This document shows, one piece after another, positions 29,800 through 40,055 of a stretch of DNA of 64,000 nucleotides (position 1 is its first letter; every line of letters begins with the position of its first letter). A program made the position numbers and the translations under genes. The notes below the pieces were generated by a model, which worked only from the letters and a program-made list of their open reading frames with translations, had not been told where the DNA came from and made no database searches. Source of the stretch: Haematococcus lacustris (Eukaryota > Chlorophyta > Chlorophyceae > Chlamydomonadales > Haematococcaceae); assembly GCA_030144725.1 (NCBI GenBank), contig JASKMD010000006.1, positions 10,608,832 to 10,672,831 of the forward strand, given 5' to 3'.

Positions 29800-30994
29800 T
29801 GCTGGCACTCGACAGACATTGACACTTGAGCCCCGCATCTGACATTCCTGTGGCTCACACTGACAACAGCAGTCTCATGGTGCATGCAACTGAAAACCAA
29901 GTCCCGATCCATGTGCCGCGCAGCAGTGTGACGCCACATTTGAGCTGTGATGGTGCCAAGGATGCCATGAAGGGTACGCCTCATGGCACTACTCATGGAC
30001 GGTTTGTCTGCTCTATCCATGCACAAATAGAGCGCATAGCCATTTACAGGCCACCCAGGGTCATTCAGTCCTACCACCCGCACACGAAATGCAATATTAA
30101 AGAGATAACTACGCTGCTCAACCTGGGGCGCCCTGTGCCGCCAGGCCCATGCAACCTGCACCTGGCTGACTGCCCCCCACCTGGCTCCGGCGTTGCTGGT
30201 TCACAGGGTGCTCCTCAAGCACGCGCCGGATCTCATCAGACACCTCGTGTACTGATTCCGCCGTCATAGCAGCCTGTGCTAAAAAGCAACCGGCAGCTGG
30301 GCGTCAGCAAGCCACAGGGTTTAAACCCCAGGTGAGGCAGAATACAGAACCAGTGTAACGACAGCTCCAAAGCGAGATACGCTACAGCGCTGTGTTGTGT
30401 ATAGCGCCACAAACACGTGCTACAGGTCGTGGCTTCAATTCCTGTTATCATCCTCCGGGGCACAATGCATCAGCGGAAGCGCGTCTTTCAGCGGGTCGAT
30501 GACAAGATCGGCCCACTGACCGTCTTGCCGCACCGGGGCTATGTGGCATAGCGGCACTTCACGCGGTGCTCGTTTAAGCTGGGCAGGCTCAGGCCTGGGT
30601 GGCACCTAAGACACGGGCAAGGAGCAATGAGAGGGCAGGAGCAGGAGGGTCAGCAGTGGGGTCGATGCCAGTGCGGGGAGAATAGTGAGGCAAGAAAAGA
30701 GTAGTACACGACGTGCCCGACCGACGCGGAGCCATTGGAGAGAACAGGGGCTCACCAGCAGTGGTATGGCACAGAGCACGTCATCAGGGCGGGAGGGCAG
30801 GGCGCCATGTGTAAGCACTATGAGAGGGGCAAGCTGGTGTACCTGAACACCGCTGTGTGCCTGGGTGGACGCCATGCTGGTTAAGGTGTGTCCTGGACCC
30901 TGGACCCTGGCCCTTTGGAGGTGCCCTTTGGAGGTGCGAGAGTGAGTGACATCGCCTCCTGGGTATAAGTAGGTATCAGCAGGTGTGAGCTGAT
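29800..30994. other. Between Fanzor copies; no gene recognised
   Basis: The only frame of note is a short one at about 30463-30550 (+; MHQRKRVFQRVDDKIGPLTV) with no known match. There are no terminal inverted repeats or target duplications that would delimit either Fanzor locus. Confidence 0.35.
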
Positions 30995-33642
30995 ATGAGC
31001 CTAGTGGCGCAATGCCTCCGAGGATGTGGCCCAGTAGCGCGGAGACACAAGATGCTGCCCCCCTTACCCCCACTCCCCCTGCGTGTCCCTGCCCAGCCAG
31101 CAGCCGTGGACATGGACTGGGATCCTGAGGCTGAGGCCGAGCCTGAGCCAGAGCCAGAGCCTGCCCCAGCACCACCCACGCTGCGGCCACCCAGTGCCCG
31201 CCTTGCTGCCCGCCACCCCCCACCGGCAGCACCCACTGGGCCACCTCTGCCCCTTGACAGCGAAGATCCAACGATGCTGCAGCAGCTGCAGGTATTCTGC
31301 ATGTACTTTGCCAACTCAACCTTCCTCACCCCCTACAACCAGCTGCAGCGGCGGCTGGGGCGCGCTAGGCAGAACAAGCACTTCAGCCTAAAGCCTGCCT
31401 TTGACGACCCCAGCAACCAGGAGCTACTAGCCAAGTTGCAGCAGCTGGGCAGCACCAAGCTGACTGGGGACCACAACACGATCAGCCACCACTCCATGCA
31501 GCTAGCAGTCGCCATGCAGCAACACTACTCCAACCCAGGCAAGTGACGGTAGTGCATACCTGACCTGACCCTGACCCTGACCCTGACCCTGACCCTGACC
31601 CTGACCCTGACCCTGACCCTGACCTGACCATGATCTAGGCCTGACCTGACCATGACCTGACCATGATCTAGGCCTGACCTGACCAAAATCTAGGCCTGAC
31701 CTGACCTGACCTGACCATGATCTAGGCCTGACCTGACCATGATCTAGGCCTGACCTGACCATGACCTGACCATGATCTAGGCCTGACCTGACCAAAATCT
31801 AGGCCTGACCTGACCTGACCTGACCATGACCTAGGCCTGACCTGACCATGATCTAGGCCTGACCTGACCATGACCTGACCATGATCTAGGCCTGACCTGA
31901 CCATGATCTAGGCCTGACCTGACCTGACCTGACCATGATCTAGGCCTGACCTGACCATGATCTAGGCCTGACCTGACCTGACCTGACCTGACCTGCAGAG
32001 CGCTATGTCAAGCTGTACGCCAAGGCAGCCAGGGCCCGGCTAGGCTGGAGTGGTGAGGAGGCGTTGCTCTTCATCAAGCTGACGCGTGGGTACAGCCTCA
32101 ACTCTGACAGCCCAGAGCTGCAGGCCTGCAACCTGGACAAGGGCCACGTGAACGACCTGAAGGAGGAGGCTGCCAAGCAGCGGAGACTGCTGGCCCTGGA
32201 GGAGGGAGACTCCTTGCAGGACACCGTACCCCTGCCCTGCCGCATGCGCCATGCGGTGCATGTGTGCAGATGCCTGGAGCAGTGGCAGCAGCCACCCACC
32301 CCACCCGTGCCAGGCAAGCCAAAGCATGGCGGGCGTAGGGTGGGGCCCCGGGTCCTGAGCTGCCCACCCCCCTTCACCCTCACCCCCTTGGGTGACAGGC
32401 CAGCTGCTGGCAAACCAGCTGCGCCGGTGGAAGCTGACCAAGGGCCAGGTCAAGCATGGCGGTTGCATGAACAATGCCCGCTGTGCCACCAAGAGGTGGC
32501 TGGCTCCGATCAAGCCCCACCTCAAGCACCTGGCAGCAGCAAGCCCAGCAGGCACCTCCCTGGAGGCCAACCTGAAGCACATCACCGTCACCCTGGCCAC
32601 CTGGGATGCGGTGTGGGAGGTGTCCCTGGACCCGAAGTGGGCAAGGCAGCGGCTGAGGCTGTACGGAGCTCAGGACCGGACACTGGAGCACTTCTTCAAG
32701 AAGGTGAGGGTGGGTGGGAAAGAGGGGGGTTAAGGAACTGAAAGGTGGTGGGTTGGTAGGAATTGAAAGAGGTGTTGCCTGTGACATGCCTGTGACATGC
32801 CTGTGTCATGCCTAACCATGTGCCACCATGTCAGCCACCCTGTGTGTGCCTTGTGTGCATGACCGCAGTTAGAGGAGGAGATGGCGGAGGTGGCCATGAA
32901 GCGCCATGGGCGTGCCAAGCAGCTGGTGGTGTTCTTTGGAGCAACTAGCATTGGCACCCGGGGAGGGTGGGGTGCTGATGCGGTGCTGCGGGCCTGCTGC
33001 ATGGTGGTGTGCAGGCCCAGGGGCATGGCGCAGCGGCGGGGCAGGGTGGTGCTTGCGGATGAGCACCGCACCAGCCGGGTCAGCTCAGCAGTTAAAGGCC
33101 AGCAGCCCTGTGAGAGCCGGCTGAGCAAGCGCAGGCCCACCAGGCCTGCAGACTGGAAGCCCCCACCAGGGCAGGTGGAACAGCGCCTGGTGCGCCCAGC
33201 CTGGAGCCAGCAGCGTGACCTGCCGGTGCGGGGCATGATGTGGTGCCCGGTAGTGGCCCCCCGTAAGCCCCCACAGCCCCCTCGCAGCAGCCAGGTAGCC
33301 ACACCGGCAGCAGCCTCAGGGCCTGGACCCAGCACTCCCCTGCCAGCCAAGCGCAGCAAGCGCACCAAGGCTTAGCCAGAGGCAGCTGAGCCCACAAAGG
33401 GCAAGGGCAAGGCTGCTAAAGCCAAGCCAGCACCGCAGCCAGGCAGGTGGCTGGACAGGGACTGCAACGCAGCATTGAACATGCAGCGCATTGGGGAGAG
33501 CAAGTGGCGGCCGCTGGAGCTGTGCTACTGGCCAGACCAGGGAGCGCTGCCAGCCAAGGGCAAGGAGTACCCTGGCCTGGGCTACAAGCGAGTGCGAGAC
33601 AAGCCACCGCGAGACAAGGCCCAGCCTGCTACGGCACAGTAG
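30995..33642 (+). pseudogene. Fanzor (TnpB-like RNA-guided nuclease), copy 2, internally deleted
   Basis: More complete than copy 1. Exon 1 (30995-31538) has a Glu/Pro/Ala-rich leader, then MLQQLQVFCMYFANSTFLTP and HFSLKPAFDDPSNQELLAKL. A GC-AG intron (31539-31998) joins exon 2 (31999-32703): RYVKLYAKAARARLGWSGEE, MRHAVHVCRCLEQWQ, and after a break near 32391, QLLANQLRRWKLTKGQVKH and TWDAVWEVSLDPKWARQRLR. Exon 3 starts at 32869: LVVFFGATSIGTRGGWGADA, VVLADEHRTSRVSS (alternative Glu), RGMMWCPVVAPRK, DRDCNAALNMQRIGES (RuvC-III intact), end 33642. Defects: the segment expected between CPPPFTLTPL and GQLLANQ, which in intact relatives holds the RuvC-I Asp, is missing and the frame shifts. TAG at 33373-33375 interrupts exon 3, in frame with the rest. 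The zinc-finger Cys residues are reduced. A relic, but clearly of this family. Confidence 0.8.
31557..31996. repeat. CCTGAC / TCTAGGCCTGACC minisatellite filling a Fanzor intron
   Basis: About nine CCCTGA hexamers lead into roughly 22-bp units of TCTAGGCCTGACCTGACCATGA with length variants. The array makes up almost the whole 460-bp intron of Fanzor copy 2. Confidence 0.95.
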
Positions 33643-33898
33643 TGTGCGCCACCCCCTTTGTTGAGCTGTCATCAGCTTTGAATTAGTCCATGTCTTGTCA
33701 TGCCAGCTCTACATCGTAGCCCTCCGGGGTCAGGCAATAGTGTAGGTGGTAGGCGACCATGACCATGTGTATGCCATGTATAGGCCATGAGCATGCCATA
33801 CGATGGGAACACCACACAGGAAAAACACTGTTTTGTAGTGGTCCACAATTAGTGTGTTCGACTGCAATGAAGGCTCTAGGTTGAGGGTTAAGGTGCTG
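33643..33898 (+). promoter_or_regulatory. Conserved 3' flank of Fanzor copy 2 (candidate element end / omega-RNA region)
   Basis: Counterpart of 29576-29799. It contains a purine/pyrimidine-balanced stretch with CCCTCCGGGGTCAGGCAATA and ends at AAGGTGCTG, after which the two loci differ. Confidence 0.45.
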
Positions 33899-34107
33899 GT
33901 TAAGGTATGTGGCACCACATCCTGTGCTTTGTGGCAACCCAGTACAGTTGAGCACGCCGGGCGTCAGTGAGTGCGCTGCTTGCTGTGTAGTGACCCCCAG
34001 GGTATGGCACAGTCCAGTACACTCTCGATCTTCCCCCTTGCCTCCTCCCTTGTCTCCTCCCTTGTCTCACCCCTTGCCTTACCCCTTGCCTCATCCCCTT
34101 GCCTTAC

Positions 34108-34870
34108 CATCCAGCGCCTGACACAGCTCTGGACCCAGGTGCTCAAAGTCCCTGGCAGCCCGGTGTCACACCACCACGCCAAAGTTGCACTTGAAGGCCA
34201 TGTCGCCCGGGGCCATGCTGGATGCCGGCTCCCACACAGACTAAACCGTTTCGCAGCGGCTCATAGGGGTTCGCTCCAAAGCACCGCGCCCTCGATAATG
34301 GCTGCGAGCGTGCATGCAGGCATAGGGGCAGATGGTTGTTGCCTACCACTTCCAAGGTCACAGTAGGGAGCTAGGGTGCGTGTTGGGCATACATCGGTGA
34401 TGGCTGGTGTGCTGTGCGTGCTGCTGCATGGTGATGGCCGCTGCATGGCAACAGTCGCGGGTAAATGAAGACGGTGCGTGGTGCATGGGGCTGCATGGGC
34501 ACAACAACAGCTGCATGGGCATGGCCACCTTCACCTGACATGCGTGGGTCAGAGCCAAAGAGTGACATGTGGGCCGTGTTACTGCCCCAAGTTAGGCCCG
34601 GCTCCACCAGGTCCAACAGGCCATCGAGGCCAGCTGCTGCACTCACACTCACACTAACAGGTGTACGGCCTGCTACAAAGCCTCAAAGCTCTGCTACGTG
34701 GGGTGGCTATACAGAGGTCGGGACTTGGCTGCAATTGCATCCAGGATTGGTGTGTGAGCCACTACGAGAGGGGTTTGGTCTCCTAGGGCTGGCACAGAGA
34801 CATCGCCGAGGCCACCGACCAGCACCATGAGAACCCGCGGAAGAACACAATCAGGGTCCGGCATGGCCAT
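34108..34870 (-). pseudogene. Archaeal-type cofactor-independent phosphoglycerate mutase, pseudogene
   Basis: The family interconverts 3- and 2-phosphoglycerate in glycolysis. The start at 34870 gives MAMPDPDC, then VLMVLVGGLGDVSVPALGDQ and TPLVVAHTPILDAIAA. The next piece (about 34540-34650) gives GLDGLLDLVEPGLTWGSNTA and HMSLFGSDPR. The third (34108-34275) gives MAPGDMAFKCNFGVVV, then after a stop HRAARDFEHLGPELCQALD. This order is that of the family. The metal ligand Asp of DGLGD is Gly, GSD.AH is GSNTAH, and FGYDP is FGSDP. Two in-frame stops (TAG before the PGDMAF segment, TGA after VVV) occur. The gene is dead and incomplete; the C-terminal two thirds are absent. Confidence 0.75.
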
Positions 34871-34906
34871 TTGTCGCGGTCTTGGTCGCGGGCTGAGCTT
34901 CGTCAC

Positions 34907-35594
34907 CTGTGCACTGCTGGCGTACTAATTTCTTCCCGTATGCGTCTCTTACATTTAAGGCGCTTGAGTGTCAATGTCAGTGGGTTTAGGTAATGCTGTC
35001 GTACTTGATGCCCTTGCTCACTTTTCTACTCCTTGACGGCGGTTTTACTATCGAAGGTAGGGTTTCTGTCAGTTGGGACCGGCTGATTTAACGCACTTGC
35101 TCAGTATTGACTCAATTGTGTGTGTCTGACTCTACTGTGACTACTACTGTGAATGACAATGCTGGCTTTTTGGTGCATGGTAGGAGTCACAACACATCCA
35201 GAGATCAGGTTTCCCTGTATCCCTATCCTCCTGTGGAGCCTAGAGCGCGACCGGACTGGTTAAAGGTTAATGTTAAACCGATTGTTAAAGTTGACCGTTT
35301 GGTCGCGATACGAGTCCCTTTTTGCTGTCGTTCTGGTCGCGACACGGCAATGCACCCAGCGACACTATGCCGGCAGAAGTAGCCAGTGAGAAGCAGTCCC
35401 AGGGTAGCAAAACGGGTATGTTAAAGATTGGTTAAAGATGTGGTTAAACCCAAAACATCAGGATGTTAAACTAACCAGTCGCGCTCTAGTGGAGCCCCTA
35501 CACTTCTCCACAGGAGCCAGGGACCGGTGTGTGTCCCTAACCTAGGTCCCTAACCCTAGGAGCCGCTAGAGCCCTAACCTACCCTATGCATACT
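34907..35594. other. No gene recognised
   Basis: AT-richer sequence with several GTTAAA words. A short run of CCCTAACC-like motifs (about 35536-35583) recalls telomeric repeats but is too short and irregular to call. No reading frame has a known motif. Confidence 0.4.
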
Positions 35595-35669
35595 CTAGCG
35601 CACACACATCCCCTTTGTTAGGGGCAATCGAATTGTTTGTTTTGTTTGGCTCATGGCATGATACACATG

Positions 35670-35954
35670 TCACTGTCGCTGCCGCTGGTGCCGCCGCTGC
35701 CACTTCCGCAGCAGGCCTCTGTCGCGCACGCACACCCACTCCTGGCCTGGCCTGCCTGGGCGGCCCAGCCGGCTGCTGAGCTCGCGGGGGCGGCCCAGCC
35801 CGGCTGCAATGCGGCGGATGTTGAGCGCGGCTGACACGTCCCGATCGTAGAACCTGATGCCCGTGCTTGTTGAGCACATCAGGCCCCGGATGCGGGACCG
35901 CGTCGCCATGCTGCGCACCGGGCGCAGCCACCTGCAAGGCGACATACATGTCAA
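35670..35954 (-). pseudogene. Fanzor C-terminal remnant, second lineage
   Basis: An open frame contains RIRGLMCSTSTGIRFYDRDV followed by SAALNIRRIAAGLGRPREL and ends GRPGQEWVCVRDRGLLRKWQ. DRDVSAALNIRR is the RuvC-III block of TnpB/Fanzor, here intact. The sequence around it (ending LLRKWQ) differs from the 28-33 kb copies (ending YPGLGYKR), so it belongs to another subfamily. Only about 75 residues are present. No upstream RuvC-I, alternative Glu or full zinc finger was found in 35955-36160. Confidence 0.7.
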
Positions 35955-36162
35955 TGCACATTTGTTAGATTGCCAAAGTCAAGTCAAGCCATGCTTTGTC
36001 TGAGCTGTGAAATGGCCAGCTGCATTAAGAACCCTAACGGACGGGGACGCAGAGACCGTAAATATCGCATTCAAGCTCGCCGCGTGTGTGGACATGCACC
36101 CATAGTGTCGCGCACCGACACTCTGCAGGCGTTTACCCACCTCCCAGTCTGATAGCCTTCGG

Positions 36163-36346
36163 GCCTATCTAGGTCCTTCTTGCCTAGAAACCTAGGTTGT
36201 TTTAGTAATTCTATGGGCGTACCCTAGTCACAGGACCAGTTAACTCAAGGGGTGGGATCGAATCAGGTAGGTATCAGGTGCTGCCCAGCCTAACACGAAT
36301 CTGGGCAATCTTATATTGTACATGGTTGCTGCAATCGCTGCGTTGG
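36163..36346 (+). other. Orphan fragment of the 2H-gene promoter/leader
   Basis: Matches the upstream block of 2H copy 2 (about 39680-39870): CTAGGTCCTT, TTTTAGTAATTCTATGGG, CTAACACGAATCTGGGCAAT, CTTATATTGTACATGG. Similarity ends abruptly where the GGGGCA array begins, a few codons into the leader ORF. Confidence 0.8.
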
Positions 36347-37680
36347 GCAGGGGCAGGGGCAGGGGCAGGGGCAGGGGCAGGGGCAGGGGCAGGGGCAGGG
36401 GCAGGGGCAGGGGCAGGGGCAGGGGCAGGGGCAGGGGCAGGGGCAGGGGCAGGGGCAGGGGCAGGGGCAGGGGCAGGGGCAGGGGCAGGGGCAGGGGCAG
36501 GGGCAGGGGCAGGGGCAGGGGCAGGGGCAGGGGCAGGGGCAGGGGCAGGGGCAGGGGCAGGGGCAGGGGCAGGGGCAGGGGCAGGGGCAGGGGCAGGGGC
36601 AGGGGCAGGGGCAGGGGCAGGGGCAGGGGCAGGGGCAGGGGCAGGGGCAGGGGCAGGGGCAGGGGCAGGGGCAGGGGCAGGGGCAGGGGCAGGGGCAGGG
36701 GCAGGGGCAGGGGCAGGGGCAGGGGCAGGGGCAGGGGCAGGGGCAGGGGCAGGGGCAGGGGCAGGGGCAGGGGCAGGGGCAGGGGCAGGGGCAGGGGCAG
36801 GGGCAGGGGCAGGGGCAGGGGCAGGGGCAGGGGCAGGGGCAGGGGCAGGGGCAGGGGCAGGGGCAGGGGCAGGGGCAGGGGCAGGGCAGGGGCAGGGGCA
36901 GGGGCAGGGGCAGGGGCAGGGGCAGGGGCAGGGGCAGGGGCAGGGGCAGGGGCAGGGGCAGGGGCAGGGGCAGGGGCAGGGGCAGGGGCAGGGGCAGGGG
37001 CAGGGGCAGGGGCAGGGGCAGGGGCAGGGGCAGGGGCAGGGGCAGGGGCAGGGGCAGGGGCAGGGGCAGGGGCAGGGGCAGGGGCAGGGGCAGGGGCAGG
37101 GGCAGGGGCAGGGGCAGGGGCAGGGGCAGGGGCAGGGGCAGGGGCAGGGGCAGGGGCAGGGGCAGGGGCAGGGGCAGGGGCAGGGGCAGGGGCAGGGGCA
37201 GGGGCAGGGGCAGGGGCAGGGGCAGGGGCAGGGGCAGGGGCAGGGGCAGGGGCAGGGGCAGGGGCAGGGGCAGGGGCAGGGGCAGGGGCAGGGGCAGGGG
37301 CAGGGGCAGGGGCAGGGGCAGGGGCAGGGGCAGGGGCAGGGGCAGGGGCAGGGGCAGGGGCAGGGGCAGGGGCAGGGGCAGGGGCAGGGGCAGGGGCAGG
37401 GGCAGGGGCAGGGGCAGGGGCAGGGGCAGGGGCAGGGGCAGGGGCAGGGGCAGGGGCAGGGGCAGGGGCAGGGGCAGGGGCAGGGGCAGGGGCAGGGGCA
37501 GGGGCAGGGGCAGGGGCAGGGGCAGGGGCAGGGGCAGGGGCAGGGGGCAGGGGCAGGGGCAGGGGCAGGGGCAGGGGCAGGGGCAGAGGCAGGGGCAGGG
37601 GCAGGGGCAGGGGCAGGGGCAGGGGCAGGGGCAGGGGCAGGGGCAGCGGCAGGGGCAGGGGCAGGGGCAGCGGCAGGGGC
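36345..37680. repeat. (GGGGCA)n hexanucleotide array, about 222 units
   Basis: About 1.33 kb. Interruptions are one lost G near 36886, one extra G near 37546, and GAGGCA/GCGGCA variants from 37586 to the right end. A shorter inverted counterpart is at 54903-55038. Confidence 0.98.
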
Positions 37681-39162
37681 ACAAGCATCACTGCCTCTTT
37701 TGCCTCTTTGCTGAGGTTCTGGTTCCACAACTGTTCCATGCGCATGTGTAGCAGTTGGTGTCGGAGTGCATGCTGCCTACTCAAAGCTGGCTGCCATGCA
37801 TGCCTAAGAGCACGCCTGCGATTCCCCGCTGCTTGCAGGCTTTTGAAGTGGTGGATATGGTGGTCAAGTCTGGCGGTGGTTGCTACATTGTGGAGGCATA
37901 GTGGGTGCCACGCCTGGTTGGCAACAGCTGGCAATGCAGCAGCAAAATCGCAAAGGAATGACTGAAGCTGCTTAAAACTGAGGCAAGCACGACACACCTG
38001 CAGCCTAGGACAGCCTGCAGGTCAAGAACTGGCTGATGTGCAGGGCGTAGTGTGCCACTCCCAGCTGCTTCCACGCCAGCTCTCCCAGCCCCCCACAGCC
38101 GGGCAGCCGAGCCAGCATGCTCGGGGCTTGAACCCAGCACCTCGCCGGCCATCCCAGCCCACAGAGGCAGACCCACGGGCAAAGGCTACCACAAGGCTGC
38201 CCAGACCCAAACTTCCACCCCAGCCAGGCAGGGCGGCTGGACTGGCAACGTTGGGTGAGAGCATGGCGGCTGCCAACACCGCCTGCAAAAGACGAAGAGA
38301 AGCGGAAGAAGGTGTTGGACATGCGCTGAGTGCACAGGGGACCCCCCGGCCCGCCAGCGGCTGCAGAAGAGACTGAGCTGGGTGGCTCCCAGCCTCAATA
38401 GATGACAGCAGGAACCGGACACCAGGGTCTGGGCTGCAAGACCACCTGCCACCAAGGCCTCCCAGGTGCAGCTTGTGGCACAGCAATGCTGCCAGGCCGC
38501 ATGTCAGCTGTGTCAGCATGCATCAGTGCATGCCACGCATGAAATAGTCATAATGAAAAGCGTGATCGCCAGTTTTGTGGTAGCCACACAGCCACGTATG
38601 TACGTGAGAGCAAGCGTGGGTTTTGGGGGATCAGGCCATGTGGCATTCTTGTTTTCATCCAAGAATGAACGGTCTATGCAAGCAAGCAAGCCCGTGACAT
38701 GGATCTACAAGTGCATGCTGGCTTCCAGCTTAATTGTGGTGCTGAGTTGCCCCTCCTTTAAGTGCCGGGTACTATAGACAAGCTTGCCAATCTTGCTTTA
38801 CTGATGCCGGGAACGCTTCTGAGTCGACTGCTGTCGCAATGGGATCGAATCTGCAGGCGGCGCTGTGTGGGTTGGGTTACCTACGCCCCAGCAACGGTTT
38901 ACAGCCAGTGTCCCACAGGGGACGACTACACAACAATCCTGAGGTTATCTTACAAAATAGAGGGATTGCTAGACATCAGTGGCGCAAGCGGCCTGTCATA
39001 GATTGCCGCACTGGACCATCACACAATTTACACAGCTAAGACATAGCTGAAGTGCACTACAGGTAACGTAGGAGTGAGTAAAACAGGCCGGGTTCGGCAG
39101 TTGACCTGAAGTGCTGGCACCACGGTGACCTGGGCATGCTAACGCCACCAGTGGCTGACTTA

Positions 39163-39300
39163 CATATGAACCTGGTAGACACTTGTCTATGAACCTGGTA
39201 GATACTTATATATGAACCTGGTAGACACTTGTCTATGAACCTGGTAGACACTTACATATGAACCTGGTAGATACTTATATATGAGTTTGGTAGACGCTGT
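39163..39300. repeat. 22-bp tandem repeats (TATGAACCTGGTAGACACTT)
   Basis: Six to seven units in the left arm. The same array lies inverted at about 52500-52635 in the right arm with similar length. Confidence 0.9.
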
Positions 39301-40055
39301 GGGGCATTCAACCCATGACAATGCGCCTGGAGGCGACGTCTGATATCTACGTGGGCCACCCTTGTCTGGCTACAGAGTAGCTGAGGTGAATGCAGTAGCT
39401 GGACCATCTGAGCGCACAGCCTAATGAACACTACTACACCCGGCTGACTTTGCCCCTGCACCTGAGGTGGCTGCAGCAGCTGGGCTTAGCAATAAAGCAA
39501 TGAAGCAATGAAGCATGCATGAGAACTGGCACGTGGGGCCCGCAAAGCAGACAAAGAGTGCGTCAGCAAGGATGGTGATTGGCACAGTGGGACCACAGGG
39601 TTACAGGTAGGGAGCGACCGGCCACCCTAGAACTATAGTTCTTCTAGCCTATAATTCCGAGTTTCTTTAGCCATTTTATCTAGGTCCTTCGTGCCTAGAA
39701 TTCTAGGTTGTTTTAGTAATATTATGGGTGTACCCTAGTCACAAGACCAGTTCAGTTGAGGGCTGGGGTCAAATCTGGTAAGATCAGGTGGGGCGCAAAC
39801 GTGTACTACTGCCCAGCCTAACACGAACCTGGGCAATCTTATATCGTACATGGTTGCTGCACTCGCTGCGTTTGGCCTGCTAGCACTGACGCAAGTCCCC
39901 GACACATCGCCGGCCGATGAGGGGATGCATCGCACCTGGCCACGGACATCGAGATGCATCGCATCTGGCCGATCCTGCACATACAAGCTCATCTCCTGGC
40001 ATTCACTTCATATCGCCTCTCCATCATCAACTCATCCGACTTGCAACCAACCACA

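Noticed and set aside
35536..35583. Interstitial telomere repeat
   Set aside because: Only a few irregular CCCTAACC-like words, mixed with CCTAGG; not a regular telomeric array.
36274..37997. Poly-PA, poly-PL, poly-GQ frames over the GGGGCA array as genes
   Set aside because: They are by-products of a stop-free hexanucleotide. Only the frame joined to the 2H leader ATG is mentioned, as a hypothesis.
37883..38519. ORFs in the outer part of the inverted arms (for example - strand 38022-38519, mirrored at 54063-54560)
   Set aside because: They are conserved only because the DNA is duplicated. Composition is Cys/Leu/Gly-rich without motif and overlapping frames are equally open.
39163..39300. 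CRISPR array
   Set aside because: Units are contiguous 22-bp repeats without unique spacers, in a eukaryotic genome.
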